Source of the DNA: Mycolicibacterium gilvum
GTDB taxonomy: Bacteria; Actinomycetota; Actinomycetes; Mycobacteriales; Mycobacteriaceae
NCBI RefSeq assembly: GCF_900454025.1
Contig: NZ_UGQM01000001.1
Location: 3,906,001-3,970,000 of the forward strand
Direction of reading: 5' to 3'
Length of the DNA stretch: 64,000 nucleotides
In this document: one piece after another, positions 1 through 8,663 of the stretch
How positions within the stretch are numbered: the stretch's first letter is position 1
How the letters are laid out: the number at the start of each line of letters is the position of its first letter
Translations under genes and position numbers: made by a program
The notes under the pieces: generated by a model
The model's database searches: none
The model's input: only the letters and a program-made list of their open reading frames with translations
What the model was told of the DNA's origin: nothing

Positions 1-1325
1 AGGCGGTCCCGGTCGGCGCGGGCCAGCACCGCGAACTCGTCACCGCCGATGCGCGCCAACGTGTCACCGTCAGCCAGGCACCCGCTGAGGCGACGGCCGA
101 CCGCGCAGAGCAACTCGTCACCGGCGGCGTGACCGTATCGATCGTTGACCTCCTTGAAGTCGTCGAGGTCGACGAAGATCAGCACGAAGTCCCGGTCCCG
201 GGCCGCCCGCTCGAGCCGCTCGGAGAACAGGATCCGGTTGGGCAGACCGGTCAGCGGATCATGGCGCACCGCCCAGTACAGCCGACGGGTCAACGCCCAC
301 TGCGCACGCGTCACCAGAATTTGACGAACGGTCACCAGGAAAACCATGAGCACGGCCCCGTACGCGGCGAACAGTCCCAGGGGTCGGCCGGTCACGACGT
401 GGAATGCGAACAGCACCGCCGTGCCGAAGAAACCGGCGTAGGGCAGGATCAGCCGCACCCAGTCGGTGCGGCGGTAGGCGAAGTCGCCTTCGGTGTCGCG
501 CTCTGAGGTGCGCAGCAGCGCGTGGGTGATCATCCACTGCCCGGCGACGAAACCGACACCGCCCCACAGGGAGCCGCCGTCGACACCGATGAACTCGAGG
601 TACACCCCGACGCGATACGCCGAGGCGACCGTGACGACGCCGCCCGCCAGGAACAGGTAGGTCGATCGGTAGGGACGATCTACGTCGTAGAGCATCGCGA
701 CCACGACCGCGGTTCCGACCACCATCAGTTCGGTCAGCCCGAGCGTAATTCGCAGGCCCATGTTCACCAGGTCCGGCGACGTGGCGGTCAGCTGATGGAG
801 GAAGCCGCCCATGCCCGCGAGGATCGCGAAAGACAGGCCCGCCACCAGGCCGTCGATGACGTTGGTCGTCGCGGTCTGCCGCAGCGGCCCGCGGGGCGGG
901 TTGACCCAGACCCCGCCGGAGCGGCCGAGCAGGATCAGCGCGACCAGCGACAGCACCGGGCAGCACAGGAATGTGGCCGTCGCCGCGAAGTCCGCGACCG
1001 TGTTTCCCACGCCGATGCTGCCGGTGACCCGGAAGAGCTGGGCGATCAGCCAGCAGCCCATGGAGGCCAGGTACAGCAGCCGCCACCGGCGCCGGGCGCC
1101 GTCGGTTCGTGTCACGGCGAGCAGGGCACCGGCCACCGTGAGGATCGCTGCGCCGAACTGGAGGGCGGTGTCCACCCGGACGCCCTCGACCGTGCCGCGA
1201 AGCGTGGCGGCGTTGAGGACGGCCAACAGTGCGAGCAGACCGAAGAGACAGTCCGGCCATCGACGGCGATCGACCAACCCGGCTCCCCTCGGCAAGCCAC
1301 CTCTGGGCACAGTGTCACGAGTCAT
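1..1325 (-). CDS. Membrane-anchored GGDEF diguanylate cyclase (C-terminus cut by window edge)
   Basis: Translated by hand from the minus strand: the frame is open from an ATG at 1325 to the window edge (over 440 codons). The first 280 or so residues are strongly hydrophobic, with several predicted membrane spans and no recognised sensor motif. They are followed by a GGDEF domain: DPLTGLPNR, then [19 protein letters not shown], then [12 protein letters not shown] just before the edge. The GGDEF signature is intact, so the family activity, synthesis of cyclic di-GMP from two GTP, is expected at the inner face of the membrane. The end of the GGDEF domain and any EAL domain lie outside the window. 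A GTG four codons upstream is an alternative start. It is divergent from the DUF2231 gene. The family call is firm; the signal it senses is unknown. Confidence 0.88.
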   Translation of the reverse strand, partial: MTRDTVPRGGLPRGAGLVDRRRWPDCLFGLLALLAVLNAATLRGTVEGVRVDTALQFGAAILTVAGALLAVTRTDGARRRWRLLYLASMGCWLIAQLFRVTGSIGVGNTVADFAATATFLCCPVLSLVALILLGRSGGVWVNPPRGPLRQTATTNVIDGLVAGLSFAILAGMGGFLHQLTATSPDLVNMGLRITLGLTELMVVGTAVVVAMLYDVDRPYRSTYLFLAGGVVTVASAYRVGVYLEFIGVDGGSLWGGVGFVAGQWMITHALLRTSERDTEGDFAYRRTDWVRLILPYAGFFGTAVLFAFHVVTGRPLGLFAAYGAVLMVFLVTVRQILVTRAQWALTRRLYWAVRHDPLTGLPNRILFSERLERAARDRDFVLIFVDLDDFKEVNDRYGHAAGDELLCAVGRRLSGCLADGDTLARIGGDEFAVLARADRDR

Positions 1326-1410
1326 CGCGCGGCGCACCGTAAAGCCGAAAGTCCGCCCCGCATGAGTGACCGACTCGGGGGTGGGTACCTCCCCTGCCGA
1401 GGAGGCCCCT

Positions 1411-1980
1411 ATGAACATCCATTCTTTACTGCGCTCCGCAGAATCGCTCGGCGCCGTCGACAGGCCGGCCGACCGCGCCGCCGACACCGTCGACCGCGTA
1501 CTCGGCGACAGCCCGGTCGCATCGGCGCTGAGAGGATCGTGGCTCGGGCACCCCGTGCACCCCTTGCTGATCTTCCTGCCGTTGGGGTCCTGGATGACTG
1601 CGCTCCTGTTCGACCTCGGGTTACGCGATCGCACGACGGCGCGTCGACTCCTCGCTGTCGGCCTGGCCGCGACACCGCCGACCGCACTCGCGGGCTGGGC
1701 GGACTTCCCGCTGCTCAACCGCGAACAGCGACGGGTCGGGTTGCTCCACGCCGTGGTCAACGGTGTCGCGATCGGTCTGTTCGCGGCGGCGTACCGGGCA
1801 CACCGCAAGGAGAAGCATCGCCGCGCAACGGTCCTGACGATCATCGGTCTGGTCGTCGTCAGTGTCGGCGGGGCGCTGGGCGGACATCTGTCGTACGCGC
1901 AGGGGGCAGGTGTGCACCGCTTCCAGGCCCCGCACCACACCGGCGATCTGATCTCGTACGCCCGCGTCCGGGCCGCCTGA
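1411..1980 (+). CDS. DUF2231 family membrane protein
   Basis: A 189-residue protein. The start at 1411 is chosen because GAGGAGG lies just upstream; an in-frame ATG at 1366 has no such site. Family marks are the motif [16 protein letters not shown] at about residues 45-60 and four hydrophobic segments (about 52-70, 82-100, 112-127, 145-163). The motif and topology match the DUF2231 family of small bacterial inner-membrane proteins, whose biochemical role is not established. It stands alone between the divergent GGDEF gene and an exported protein. Confidence 0.8.
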   Translation: MNIHSLLRSAESLGAVDRPADRAADTVDRVLGDSPVASALRGSWLGHPVHPLLIFLPLGSWMTALLFDLGLRDRTTARRLLAVGLAATPPTALAGWADFPLLNREQRRVGLLHAVVNGVAIGLFAAAYRAHRKEKHRRATVLTIIGLVVVSVGGALGGHLSYAQGAGVHRFQAPHHTGDLISYARVRAA

Positions 1981-2065
1981 GTCCGCGGAAAACCTCCCCG
2001 TCGAGTGACCATCCCGTAAATTGGCTGTCGGGCCGGGGCGGGTCGATGGCTGGATGGGGAACGAA

Positions 2066-3160
2066 ATGCACGCGTCCATACGCGCGGCGCTCGCCGCTGG
2101 GGTGACGACACTGACCGCAAGTGCGCTGGCGTTCGCGCCCCCGCCGCAACCACGTGCGGCGCAAGCACTTTCGATGCAACCACTGTCGATCGCCTCGGAG
2201 ATGGTCTCCGCCGCCTCGTTCACCGCGGGCAGCACCCGGATACTTCCCGTCACAGATCCGCAGGCGCTCGCCGCGCTCACGGCGTTCACGCAGCCGTGGC
2301 CCGGCACGCCCTCGGACGCAGCGGATCCCACCGACCTCGCGACCGTGACGACCGCAGACGAGCCCCTCGAGGATCCGGTCGCGCTGAACGCGGCGTCCGA
2401 CGTCATCGACACCGTCTACGCGTTCACGCGGTACTGGGCGAACTACGTGTCGTTGGAACTCGGTCCGTGGTTGATCAACTGGGTCCCGTTCGGATACCTG
2501 ATCTCGGATCAGATCCAGATCTGGTACCCGAGTTTCGTGCTGCCCGTGGTGGACAGCTTCGTCTACGACTTCCTGGATCCGGTCGTGAACGATCCGCTGA
2601 ACCTGGAGGTGTGGGCGCAGGGAATCGGCAGCATGATCGAGACCGCCGTGGCCGGTGTCCGTAACGGTGTCACCGCCGAGATCCAGTACATCCTGGACTT
2701 CGGCTGGTTCCCGTTCCCGCTGCCTCCGCTGCCGTCCTTCCCCGTGCCCGGGGCGGCGGGAGCGTCGGCCGAGTCGGCGGACGCCGACGTGCTACTCGCG
2801 TCGGTCGACGAGGCTGATGCTGCCGGTGCCGTCGAAGATGCCGTCGAAGATGCTGAGGGCGGCGCGGCCGAAGCTGTGGAGGTGGACGGCGACGACATCG
2901 TCGCTCAAAAGCCTGCCGACGTGTCCGGCGAAGCCGTGGACGACGCCTTGGTTGAGGAAGAATCGGTCGAGGAAGAATCGGTCGACGTGGTCGACGAGGA
3001 ATCCGTCGAGGCCGTCGATGACGAGACCGATCAGGTCGAGGAGACGGTTGACGAGGAGTCCGCCGAGGACGGCGCGACAACAGATGACGAGCCAACAGAT
3101 GAGGACGCGCCCGCCGGCAGCGACAGCGGGGATGACACGTCCGGGTCGGAGACCGAGTAG
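2066..3160 (+). CDS. Exported hypothetical protein with long acidic C-terminal tail
   Basis: A 364-residue protein. The start at 2066 is preferred over 2021 and 2054 because GGGGAACGAA precedes it and a signal peptide then begins at once (basic start, Ala/Leu-rich core, AAQA near residue 33). The middle part (about 110-225) is rich in Trp, Tyr, Phe and Pro and resembles C-terminal parts of mycobacterial exported and PE-linked proteins, without a domain I can name. The last 125 or so residues are dominated by Asp, Glu, Val and Ala with degenerate VEEES/VDEES-type repeats, giving a very negative, probably disordered tail. The tail could bind cations or sit in the cell wall; that is inference. 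It ends 10 bases before the att-like repeat at 3171. Function not recognised. Confidence 0.7.
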   Translation: MHASIRAALAAGVTTLTASALAFAPPPQPRAAQALSMQPLSIASEMVSAASFTAGSTRILPVTDPQALAALTAFTQPWPGTPSDAADPTDLATVTTADEPLEDPVALNAASDVIDTVYAFTRYWANYVSLELGPWLINWVPFGYLISDQIQIWYPSFVLPVVDSFVYDFLDPVVNDPLNLEVWAQGIGSMIETAVAGVRNGVTAEIQYILDFGWFPFPLPPLPSFPVPGAAGASAESADADVLLASVDEADAAGAVEDAVEDAEGGAAEAVEVDGDDIVAQKPADVSGEAVDDALVEEESVEEESVDVVDEESVEAVDDETDQVEETVDEESAEDGATTDDEPTDEDAPAGSDSGDDTSGSETE

Positions 3161-3170
3161 GCCGGCATTG

Positions 3171-3201
3171 AGTGGGGCGGGCGGGGCTCGAACCCGCGAC
3201 C
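3171..3201. repeat. att-like direct repeat, distal copy (tRNA 3'-end fragment)
   Basis: Thirty-one bases identical to 4802-4832, corresponding on the minus strand to the T arm, acceptor strand and discriminator base of the CAU tRNA. The rest of the tRNA is absent here, so it is a fragment, not a gene. It is the outer boundary of the AbiE island. Confidence 0.85.
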
Positions 3202-3288
3202 GCAACATGAGCCGCGGGCGCATCCATACTCAGGTTGCCGATCTGCTCGACCGGGGGGTTAAAGAGCCCGACGGTCAATTAACTTACG

Positions 3289-3327
3289 GTATGCAATTCA
3301 TAGGTCAATAGCCTATGATTCGCATAC
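3289..3327. promoter_or_regulatory. Two-armed palindromic operator upstream of abiEi
   Basis: A nested dyad. Outer arms are GTATGC (3289-3294) and GCATAC (3322-3327); inner arms are CATAGG (3299-3304) and CCTATG (3312-3317). Both pairs share the centre 3308. It ends 13 bases before the abiEi start codon, over the expected promoter. AbiEi antitoxins of type IV systems are known to repress their own operons by binding inverted repeats, so autoregulation is the natural reading. The dyad is seen; binding is inferred. Confidence 0.7.
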
Positions 3328-3340
3328 TGGAGGATGGATC

Positions 3341-3982
3341 ATGGCAAAGCTACACAGCACGGCGGTCCCCGCCGGCCTCGCAGCGCGCCCACTGCGCACC
3401 TTTCGCACCGGGCAGGCCGAGGACACCTACGCCTACCCGGGCCCCGAGATCGCGCGGCTCCACGAACACGGCCTGCTCCACCGCCTCGCCAACGGTTACT
3501 ACGTCGTCATCCCCCAAGAAATGCTGGGCCGCAGATGGATTCCCGATCTGGAAGCCGCCGCCGCCGGAATCGCCACCACGATCTACGGCCATGACGACAT
3601 CGTCGTCATGGGACTCAGCGCCGCGCGCCTGCACGGCGCCATCCCCCGCGCTCTGGCAACCGCCATCGTGGCGGTACCGCGCCAACACCGCCCCATCACA
3701 CTCACCGACCGGCCTGCTGTCGTACGGTTCGTCAAACGCAACACCGCAGAACTCGACGCCGAACGCGTCCGCACTGACCTGGGCCCCACACTGACGACGA
3801 CGCCGGAACAAACCATCCTCGACCTCGCGCACCGTCCCACCCTCGGCGACAGCGCAGCCGACGTCCCCGCCGCCGTCAAAGCCCTCTACGCACGGGCGGA
3901 TTCAAACCGCTTGCGCCAGCTCGCCACCGAACAGCGCCGACTGACCTCCCTGCGCCGGGCGGAAGACTGGGCGGGGGGTTGA
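3341..3982 (+). CDS. AbiEi-family type IV antitoxin / transcriptional regulator
   Basis: A 213-residue protein beginning after a strong GGAGG site. The N-terminal part (about 1-90) has a winged-helix-like pattern typical of AbiEi antitoxins (a GLLHRLANGYYVV stretch near 45-57). The central part (about 90-165) has the family's 'MGLSAARLHG' and 'TTPEQTILDLAHRP' type segments. It is followed at two bases' distance by a nucleotidyltransferase-type gene of the AbiEii family, the standard antitoxin-toxin order. In the family, AbiEi represses the operon and counteracts the AbiEii nucleotidyltransferase without a stable complex. The reading frame is intact while the toxin frame is not. Codon use is GC-rich, so if acquired it came from another actinobacterium. 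Confidence 0.82.
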   Translation: MAKLHSTAVPAGLAARPLRTFRTGQAEDTYAYPGPEIARLHEHGLLHRLANGYYVVIPQEMLGRRWIPDLEAAAAGIATTIYGHDDIVVMGLSAARLHGAIPRALATAIVAVPRQHRPITLTDRPAVVRFVKRNTAELDAERVRTDLGPTLTTTPEQTILDLAHRPTLGDSAADVPAAVKALYARADSNRLRQLATEQRRLTSLRRAEDWAGG

Positions 3983-3984
3983 TC

Positions 3985-4749
3985 ATGAATCCTGACGAAC
4001 GTGACTCGGTCGCAACGCAGTTCGGCGTATCCGACGAACAAGTCGAGCGCGATCACCTCATCTCCAACATCCTCGCGTTCCTCAGCCGTGAGTTCGGCGA
4101 CCCGGGTCCACTTCATCGGCGGCACTGCCCTGGCCCGCACCCACCTCCCCGACGGACGGCTGAGTGAGGACATCGACCTCGTTGCCGTCGGCAGCCGCAA
4201 AGAGGTGGCCACCGAGCTCGACGCCACACTTCCCGCGCCGTCGCGCGCACCCACGGCCGGCTGACCGTCGAACCCGCCCTCGGCGCTACCGCAGACACCC
4301 TGCCGGTGCTGCTGCGGCCATCGGACGGACACCCGGTTCGACTTCAATTGCTGTCGGCACGCGACCGCGTTGTCTGGCCGACTGAACGTCGCGAACTGTT
4401 TCAGCGTTATGCGGACGCACCCGCTGCTGAACTACTTGTGCCCACGCTCCCCGCGTTCGCGGCGTCAAAGACGGCGACATGGACGGACCGGCACGCGGCC
4501 CGCGACCTCTGGGACATCTGGGCCCTGAGCCGAGTCGGCGCCATCGACGCAGACGCCGCCGCCCTGTTTCGGCGGTACGGACCGACCAACAAGGCACCTA
4601 TGCAGCACATGTTCGACCGAGCCCCGACGGACGCGGAGTGGCGGGCGCAGCTGGCCGGGCAGACCCGCCTGACCGTGACAGCAGCCGAAGCGCTCGCCGC
4701 CGTACGCGAGGCATGGCGGCAGGCCGTACGACCTGCACAGAATTCATAA
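3985..4749 (+). pseudogene. AbiEii-family nucleotidyltransferase toxin, broken by two frameshifts
   Basis: Three reading-frame segments together make one AbiEii-like protein of about 254 residues. Frame one runs from ATG 3985 to about 4102. The next frame carries the catalytic core, FIGGTALARTHLPDGR then SEDIDLVAV, up to about 4233. The first frame then resumes (LTVEPALGA and a C-terminal helical part) to the TAA at 4747-4749. The first shift fits one extra base in the CCC run at 4101-4106; the second fits one missing base near TTCCC at 4229-4233. Unshifted translation ends at TGA 4165-4167, before a usable catalytic site. GG-T/S and DID motifs are the nucleotidyltransferase signature. The indels cancel, so sequencing error at C runs is possible, but as given the toxin is inactive. 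Confidence 0.8.
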
Positions 4750-4801
4750 ACGGTGAATAAAGGATGAGTTCCAAAAATTGATCTTGAAAAACACTCTCTG
4801 A

Positions 4802-4832
4802 AGTGGGGCGGGCGGGGCTCGAACCCGCGACC
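4802..4832. repeat. att-like direct repeat, tRNA-proximal copy
   Basis: The copy inside the 3' end of the CAU tRNA gene, identical to 3171-3201. As the tRNA stays intact, the element regenerated the tRNA end on integration, which is typical of tRNA-targeting integrases. Confidence 0.85.
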
Positions 4833-4877
4833 AAGGGATTATGAGTCCCCGGCTCTAACCAACTGAGCTACCGCCCC
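4804..4877 (-). tRNA. tRNA with CAU anticodon (Met, or Ile2 if lysidine-modified)
   Basis: A 74-base cloverleaf on the minus strand without an encoded CCA. The acceptor stem pairs GGGGCGG with CCGCCCC, discriminator A. The D arm contains AGCTCAGTTGG, the anticodon stem GGGGA/TCCCT closes the loop CTCATAA, and the T loop is GTTCGAGC. CAU can be elongator Met or, when modified by TilS, Ile2; I cannot decide from sequence. It is not the initiator type, because the anticodon stem lacks three consecutive G-C pairs of the initiator form. It sits 38 bases downstream of the AhpD-like gene on the same strand and is the attachment site of the AbiE island. Confidence 0.93.
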
Positions 4878-4915
4878 GGCGCGATTGCGCGGCCATCATG
4901 GTCGCACACACCCCG

Positions 4916-5755
4916 TCAGGCGAAGATGGTCTGCCCCTGCTCGTCGACCTCGTAGCGTTCCGTGCCCTCGGCCACCCGCGGGGCATCCGCTGCCATCGAC
5001 ACCGCGATCTTGTTCGCGGCGTTGCGCATGACGTCCAGCGTGATCTCGAGCATCTGCTTCTCCGAGAAGTGCCGCCGCATTCCGTCGACGACGGCGTCGT
5101 CGATCGCCGACGGCGTCCAGACCAGCGCGTCGACGTAGCGCAGCGCTGACTTGTGCGCCTCGGTCAGGCCGTCGGCGCGTTCATAGTCGGCGATTTGCCG
5201 GTAGAGATCCTCCGACCCGCCCGCATCCAGCGCGTGCCCCTCCCGCAACGACTTGCACAGCCGACAGTTGTGCGACTCCGCGCCGCGCAGCCGCACCAAC
5301 TCGGTGGTGACCGGGTCGACCTCGCGCAGCTTCGCGACCGCCGGCACGAAACCACCCAGCACCGCCCCGACGGGGTCGGTGTCACGGTCGATCTGAACCT
5401 CGGCCGACCAGCCCGGCCGGCCGAGTCCCAGCGCGTCGCAGCCCGCCCACACCCGGGGCAGGAAGTCGGCGACGAAGATCGCCACCACGACACGAAACGC
5501 GTTGTCGCCGTAGACCTTCACGAAACGGTTGCGTTGATTCTCCCCGATGCCGGTCACGTCGACGCTGAACTGCTCGGCGAACGCCACCAGAACGGCGTCG
5601 TCGTCGGTGTGCGCGTCGGGCAGGTCCGCCGGCGGCGGCAGCGGGGGCAACGACAGCGCGCGGCCGCAGGTGAGCCGGATCAGCGTGTCGGCGCGGTCAT
5701 CCCCGGCGGACAACCCGACCAGTCGGGCCAGTCGCTGCGCCATCGCATCGGTCAT
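4916..5755 (-). CDS. AhpD-like / carboxymuconolactone decarboxylase family protein
   Basis: A 279-residue protein. The key motif is ESHNCRLCKSLREGHA at about residues 159-174: a CxxC pair with the preceding Glu and following His seen in AhpD-like alkylhydroperoxidases. The rest is alpha-helical and fits two CMD repeats, the second near the C-terminus having lost the cysteines. The expected role is a thiol-based peroxide or redox reaction in the cytoplasm; the substrate is unknown. It begins 7 bases after the stop of pmbA on the same strand, so it is probably the last gene of the ecf-tldD-pmbA run. Start ATG at 5755. Confidence 0.72.
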   Translation of the reverse strand: MTDAMAQRLARLVGLSAGDDRADTLIRLTCGRALSLPPLPPPADLPDAHTDDDAVLVAFAEQFSVDVTGIGENQRNRFVKVYGDNAFRVVVAIFVADFLPRVWAGCDALGLGRPGWSAEVQIDRDTDPVGAVLGGFVPAVAKLREVDPVTTELVRLRGAESHNCRLCKSLREGHALDAGGSEDLYRQIADYERADGLTEAHKSALRYVDALVWTPSAIDDAVVDGMRRHFSEKQMLEITLDVMRNAANKIAVSMAADAPRVAEGTERYEVDEQGQTIFA

Positions 5756-5762
5756 CCCGCGA

Positions 5763-7136
5763 TTATTGCGCCTGGCTGACCGAAGACATGGCGAAGTCCG
5801 GAATCCGCAGGGTCGGCATCTTGGCGCGGGTGGCCCAGTCCCCCCATTCCCGGGGCAGGGTGACCTCGCTGACCCCGGCCTCGGTCGCCCGCCGCAGCAG
5901 ATCGAGAGGACTCTCGTTGAACCGGAAGTTGTTCACCGCGCCGGTGATCCGGCCGTCCTCGATCAGGTAGACACCGTCGCGGGTCAGCCCCGTCAACAGC
6001 AGTACCGCAGGGTCGACCTCCCGGATGTACCACAGCGTCGTGAGCAGCAGCCCACGCTCGGTCGCCGCGACCATATCGTCGAGGCTGGCCGTCCCGCCCG
6101 TCATCTGCAGGTTGTCGGCACCGACTGCCACCGGGGCGCCGAACTCTGCCGCCGCGGCACGCGGGTAGGCCAGCGCGTTGACCACACCGTCGCGGATCCA
6201 GTCCACGCGCTCGATCGCCAGGCCGTTGTCAAACACCGACGCGCGCTCCGACGAACTCGTCGTCGCCACGAACGGCGAGCATTCCAGACCGGTCGCACCC
6301 GGATCCGAATACAGCGTCAGCGGAAGCGAGGTGAGCTTCTCCCCCACCCGGGTCCCGCCCCCGGGCGCCGACAGAGCACTGCGGCCCTCCTGCGCGCCCC
6401 GGCCACCCATCGTCCAGGCCAGGTAGATCATCATGTCGGCCACCGTCGACGGCGGCATGATCGTCTCGTAACGTCCGGCGGGCAGCTCGACGGTACGGTT
6501 CGCCCACGACAGCCGGGTCGCCAGCTCGTCGAGCATCCGGTCGGTCGGGACGTCGACGAATTCCGGTGTGCTGACCCCACTCCACGCACTGGCACCATCA
6601 CGCTTGCCGTTGATCTCCACAGAACCCGTCGGCTGCGTGAAGCGGCGCCGCAATCCCGACGAGGTCGCCACGAACGTCGTCTCCAGGGCGTGCCGGGCGT
6701 AACCGAACAACGTGTCGCGGCCGCGAAAACCCTGAGCCAGCGCCCCGGCCACTCCGCCGAAGATCTCGGTTCCGGTGACGGGTGTCGGGTGATCCCAGTC
6801 CGGCGGGGCGTCCCCGCCCGGCAACGGCGGTGCGCTGTCACGGGCGGCAGGGGCCGTCGCCGCCGCCCGCTGCGAGGCCGTCACCAGGTCGCTGATCGCG
6901 GCGGGGTCGACCGCACTCGTGCGCACCGATCCCACGTGCGCGTCCTGCCCTTGTCGCACAATGGAAATGACGGTCGTGGTGCGGCTCGTCGATTCGCCGT
7001 TCGTGGTCATCGTGTTGTTGGCCCAGCGCAGGGACGCATCGACGCGATCGTTGACGACGACGATCGTCTCGTCGGCGCGGCCCTGCCGCCGCGCCTCGGC
7101 CAGCGCGACGTCGATCACCTGCTGTGCGCCGATCAT
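5763..7136 (-). CDS. pmbA: TldE/PmbA-family modulator subunit of a metalloprotease
   Basis: A 457-residue protein of the TldD/PmbA (U62) family lacking the HExxxH zinc site, as expected of the TldE/PmbA partner. The start ATG at 7136 overlaps the TGA of tldD (7133-7135) in an ATGA junction, and a longer upstream reading would run into tldD. In known systems TldD and TldE form a heterodimeric protease that trims peptides, with PmbA contributing structure and substrate access but no catalytic metal. The immediate pairing with tldD supports the assignment. Substrates in mycobacteria are not established to my knowledge. Confidence 0.86.
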   Translation of the reverse strand: MIGAQQVIDVALAEARRQGRADETIVVVNDRVDASLRWANNTMTTNGESTSRTTTVISIVRQGQDAHVGSVRTSAVDPAAISDLVTASQRAAATAPAARDSAPPLPGGDAPPDWDHPTPVTGTEIFGGVAGALAQGFRGRDTLFGYARHALETTFVATSSGLRRRFTQPTGSVEINGKRDGASAWSGVSTPEFVDVPTDRMLDELATRLSWANRTVELPAGRYETIMPPSTVADMMIYLAWTMGGRGAQEGRSALSAPGGGTRVGEKLTSLPLTLYSDPGATGLECSPFVATTSSSERASVFDNGLAIERVDWIRDGVVNALAYPRAAAAEFGAPVAVGADNLQMTGGTASLDDMVAATERGLLLTTLWYIREVDPAVLLLTGLTRDGVYLIEDGRITGAVNNFRFNESPLDLLRRATEAGVSEVTLPREWGDWATRAKMPTLRIPDFAMSSVSQAQ

Positions 7137-8647
7137 CGCCCGCTCTCCTCGCGTGTGTTGAGGATGTTGACGCCCCGGAACAGCGCCGACGGGCAGCCGT
7201 GACTGACCGCGGCGACCTGACCGGGCTGCGCCTTGCCGCAGTTGAACGCACCGCCCAGGCGCCACGTCGACGGACCACCGACCGCCTCCAGGGCGCCCCA
7301 GAAGTCGGTGGTGGTCGCCTGGTAGGCGACGTCGCGGACCTGCCCGTCGAGCCTGCCGTCGGTGATCTTGAAGAATCGCTGTCCGGTGAACTGGAAGTTG
7401 TAGCGCTGCATGTCGATCGACCAGCTCTTGTCACCGACGATGTACAGACCGTCCGAGACCCGGCCGATCAACTCCTCGGTGCTGACGTCCTCGGGCGCCG
7501 GCTGCAACGAGACGTTGGCCATCCGCTGGATCGGCACGTGCTGGGCGGAGTCGGCGTACGAGCAGCCGTTGGAACGACCGACCCCGAGACGCGGCGCGAA
7601 CACGCGGTCGAGCTGATAGCCCACGAACAGGCCGTCGCGCACCAGGTCCCAGCTCTGCGCACGCACCCCCTCGTCGTCGAATCCGACTGTGGCCAAGCCG
7701 TGTTCGACGGTACGGTCGGCGGTCACGTTCATCACCGACGAGCCGTACCGCAGCCGGCCCAGCTTGTCGGGGGTGGCGAACGACGTTCCGGCATAAGCGG
7801 CTTCGTAACCGATGGCCCGGTCGTACTCGGTGGCGTGCCCGATGGACTCGTGGATCGTCAGCCACAGATTCGTCGGATCGATCACCAGGTCCTTGGGGCC
7901 GGCGATCACGCTGGGCGCCTTGGCCTTCTCGGCCAGCAGCGTCGGCAACTCGGCGAGTTCACCGGCCCAGTCCCACACCTCGTTACCGACCACCGCCTCC
8001 CAGCCCCTGCCCATCGGTGGGGCCAGCGTGCTCATCGTCTCGAACGATCCGGCGGCCGGGTCGACGGTGACGGCGTCGCACCGCGGCAGCACCCGCACCC
8101 GCTGCTGAGTGATCGTCGACCCGAAGGTGTCGGCGTAGAACGTCTGCTCCTTGGCCATGTTCAGCCACGCCGACACATGATCGATGCCCTCGGAAGCCAG
8201 CAGCCGGCCGGAGTAGTCCTCCAGCACCTCGATCTTGTCCTGGGTGGGAACCGCGAACGGATCGATGCGATAGTCCGATACCCACGACACGTCGCGGTAG
8301 ACGGGTTCGGGTGCCAGCTCGATACGTTCGGCGTTCAGCGCGGCGAGCCTGGTGGCAACACGCACCGCACGCCGGGCGGTGTCGGCGGCGGCCGCGGTGT
8401 CGAGTTGCGCGTGGGAGGCGAAGCCCCACGTGCCGTCGACGATCACCCGCACCGCCAGCCCGATCTCGTAGTCGGTCACCGCGGTTTCCAGCGCGCCGTC
8501 GCGCAGCTGCACGGTCTCGGTGGTGATCGCGTGGATCCGCAGATCGGCGTAGCCGGCTCCGGCCTGGACGGCGGCGGTGAGCGCCGCATCGGCGAGCGCA
8601 TGTCGCGGCAACGCAAGGAAGTCCGCGTCGACTGTTCGGGCTGTCAC
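7133..8647 (-). CDS. tldD: TldD-family zinc metalloprotease
   Basis: A 504-residue protein. The HExxxH zinc motif reads HESIGHATE at about residues 268-276, and further family blocks follow (about 300-330; a Cys/Gly-rich C-terminal end near 480). TldD is the catalytic half of TldD/TldE, which processes unfolded or modified peptides through a narrow tunnel. The gene starts at GTG 8647, 16 bases after the EcfT stop, and its stop overlaps the pmbA start. The order EcfS-A-A, EcfT, TldD, PmbA suggests co-transcription, though a functional tie between vitamin/metal uptake and TldD/E is only inference. Confidence 0.9.
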   Translation of the reverse strand: MTARTVDADFLALPRHALADAALTAAVQAGAGYADLRIHAITTETVQLRDGALETAVTDYEIGLAVRVIVDGTWGFASHAQLDTAAAADTARRAVRVATRLAALNAERIELAPEPVYRDVSWVSDYRIDPFAVPTQDKIEVLEDYSGRLLASEGIDHVSAWLNMAKEQTFYADTFGSTITQQRVRVLPRCDAVTVDPAAGSFETMSTLAPPMGRGWEAVVGNEVWDWAGELAELPTLLAEKAKAPSVIAGPKDLVIDPTNLWLTIHESIGHATEYDRAIGYEAAYAGTSFATPDKLGRLRYGSSVMNVTADRTVEHGLATVGFDDEGVRAQSWDLVRDGLFVGYQLDRVFAPRLGVGRSNGCSYADSAQHVPIQRMANVSLQPAPEDVSTEELIGRVSDGLYIVGDKSWSIDMQRYNFQFTGQRFFKITDGRLDGQVRDVAYQATTTDFWGALEAVGGPSTWRLGGAFNCGKAQPGQVAAVSHGCPSALFRGVNILNTREESGR

Positions 8648-8663
8648 GCCTTCACACCGTAGA

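Larger units (their letters stand above)
3171..4832. mobile_element. Small tRNA-borne genomic island carrying an AbiE toxin-antitoxin module
   Basis: The segment lies between two exact 31-bp direct repeats, 3171-3201 and 4802-4832. The right copy is the T arm and acceptor end of the CAU tRNA at 4804-4877. This is the arrangement left by tyrosine-recombinase integration into a tRNA 3' end. The cargo is an antitoxin, its operator and a broken toxin. Both flanks of the cargo (about 3240-3335 and 4741-4800) are clearly AT-rich against the GC-rich surroundings, supporting foreign origin. No integrase or excisionase gene is present, so the element is either a remnant or was moved in trans. Repeats and composition are seen directly; the integration history is inferred. 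Confidence 0.68.

Noticed and set aside
259..1260. Long Arg/Pro-rich minus-strand reading frame over the GGDEF gene
   Set aside because: It is an out-of-frame shadow: low-complexity Arg/Gly/Pro product, no motif, and the other minus frame gives the membrane-GGDEF protein.
3171..3201. A second complete tRNA gene upstream of the island
   Set aside because: Only the T arm and acceptor half are present; D arm and anticodon arm are missing, so it is an att-like fragment.
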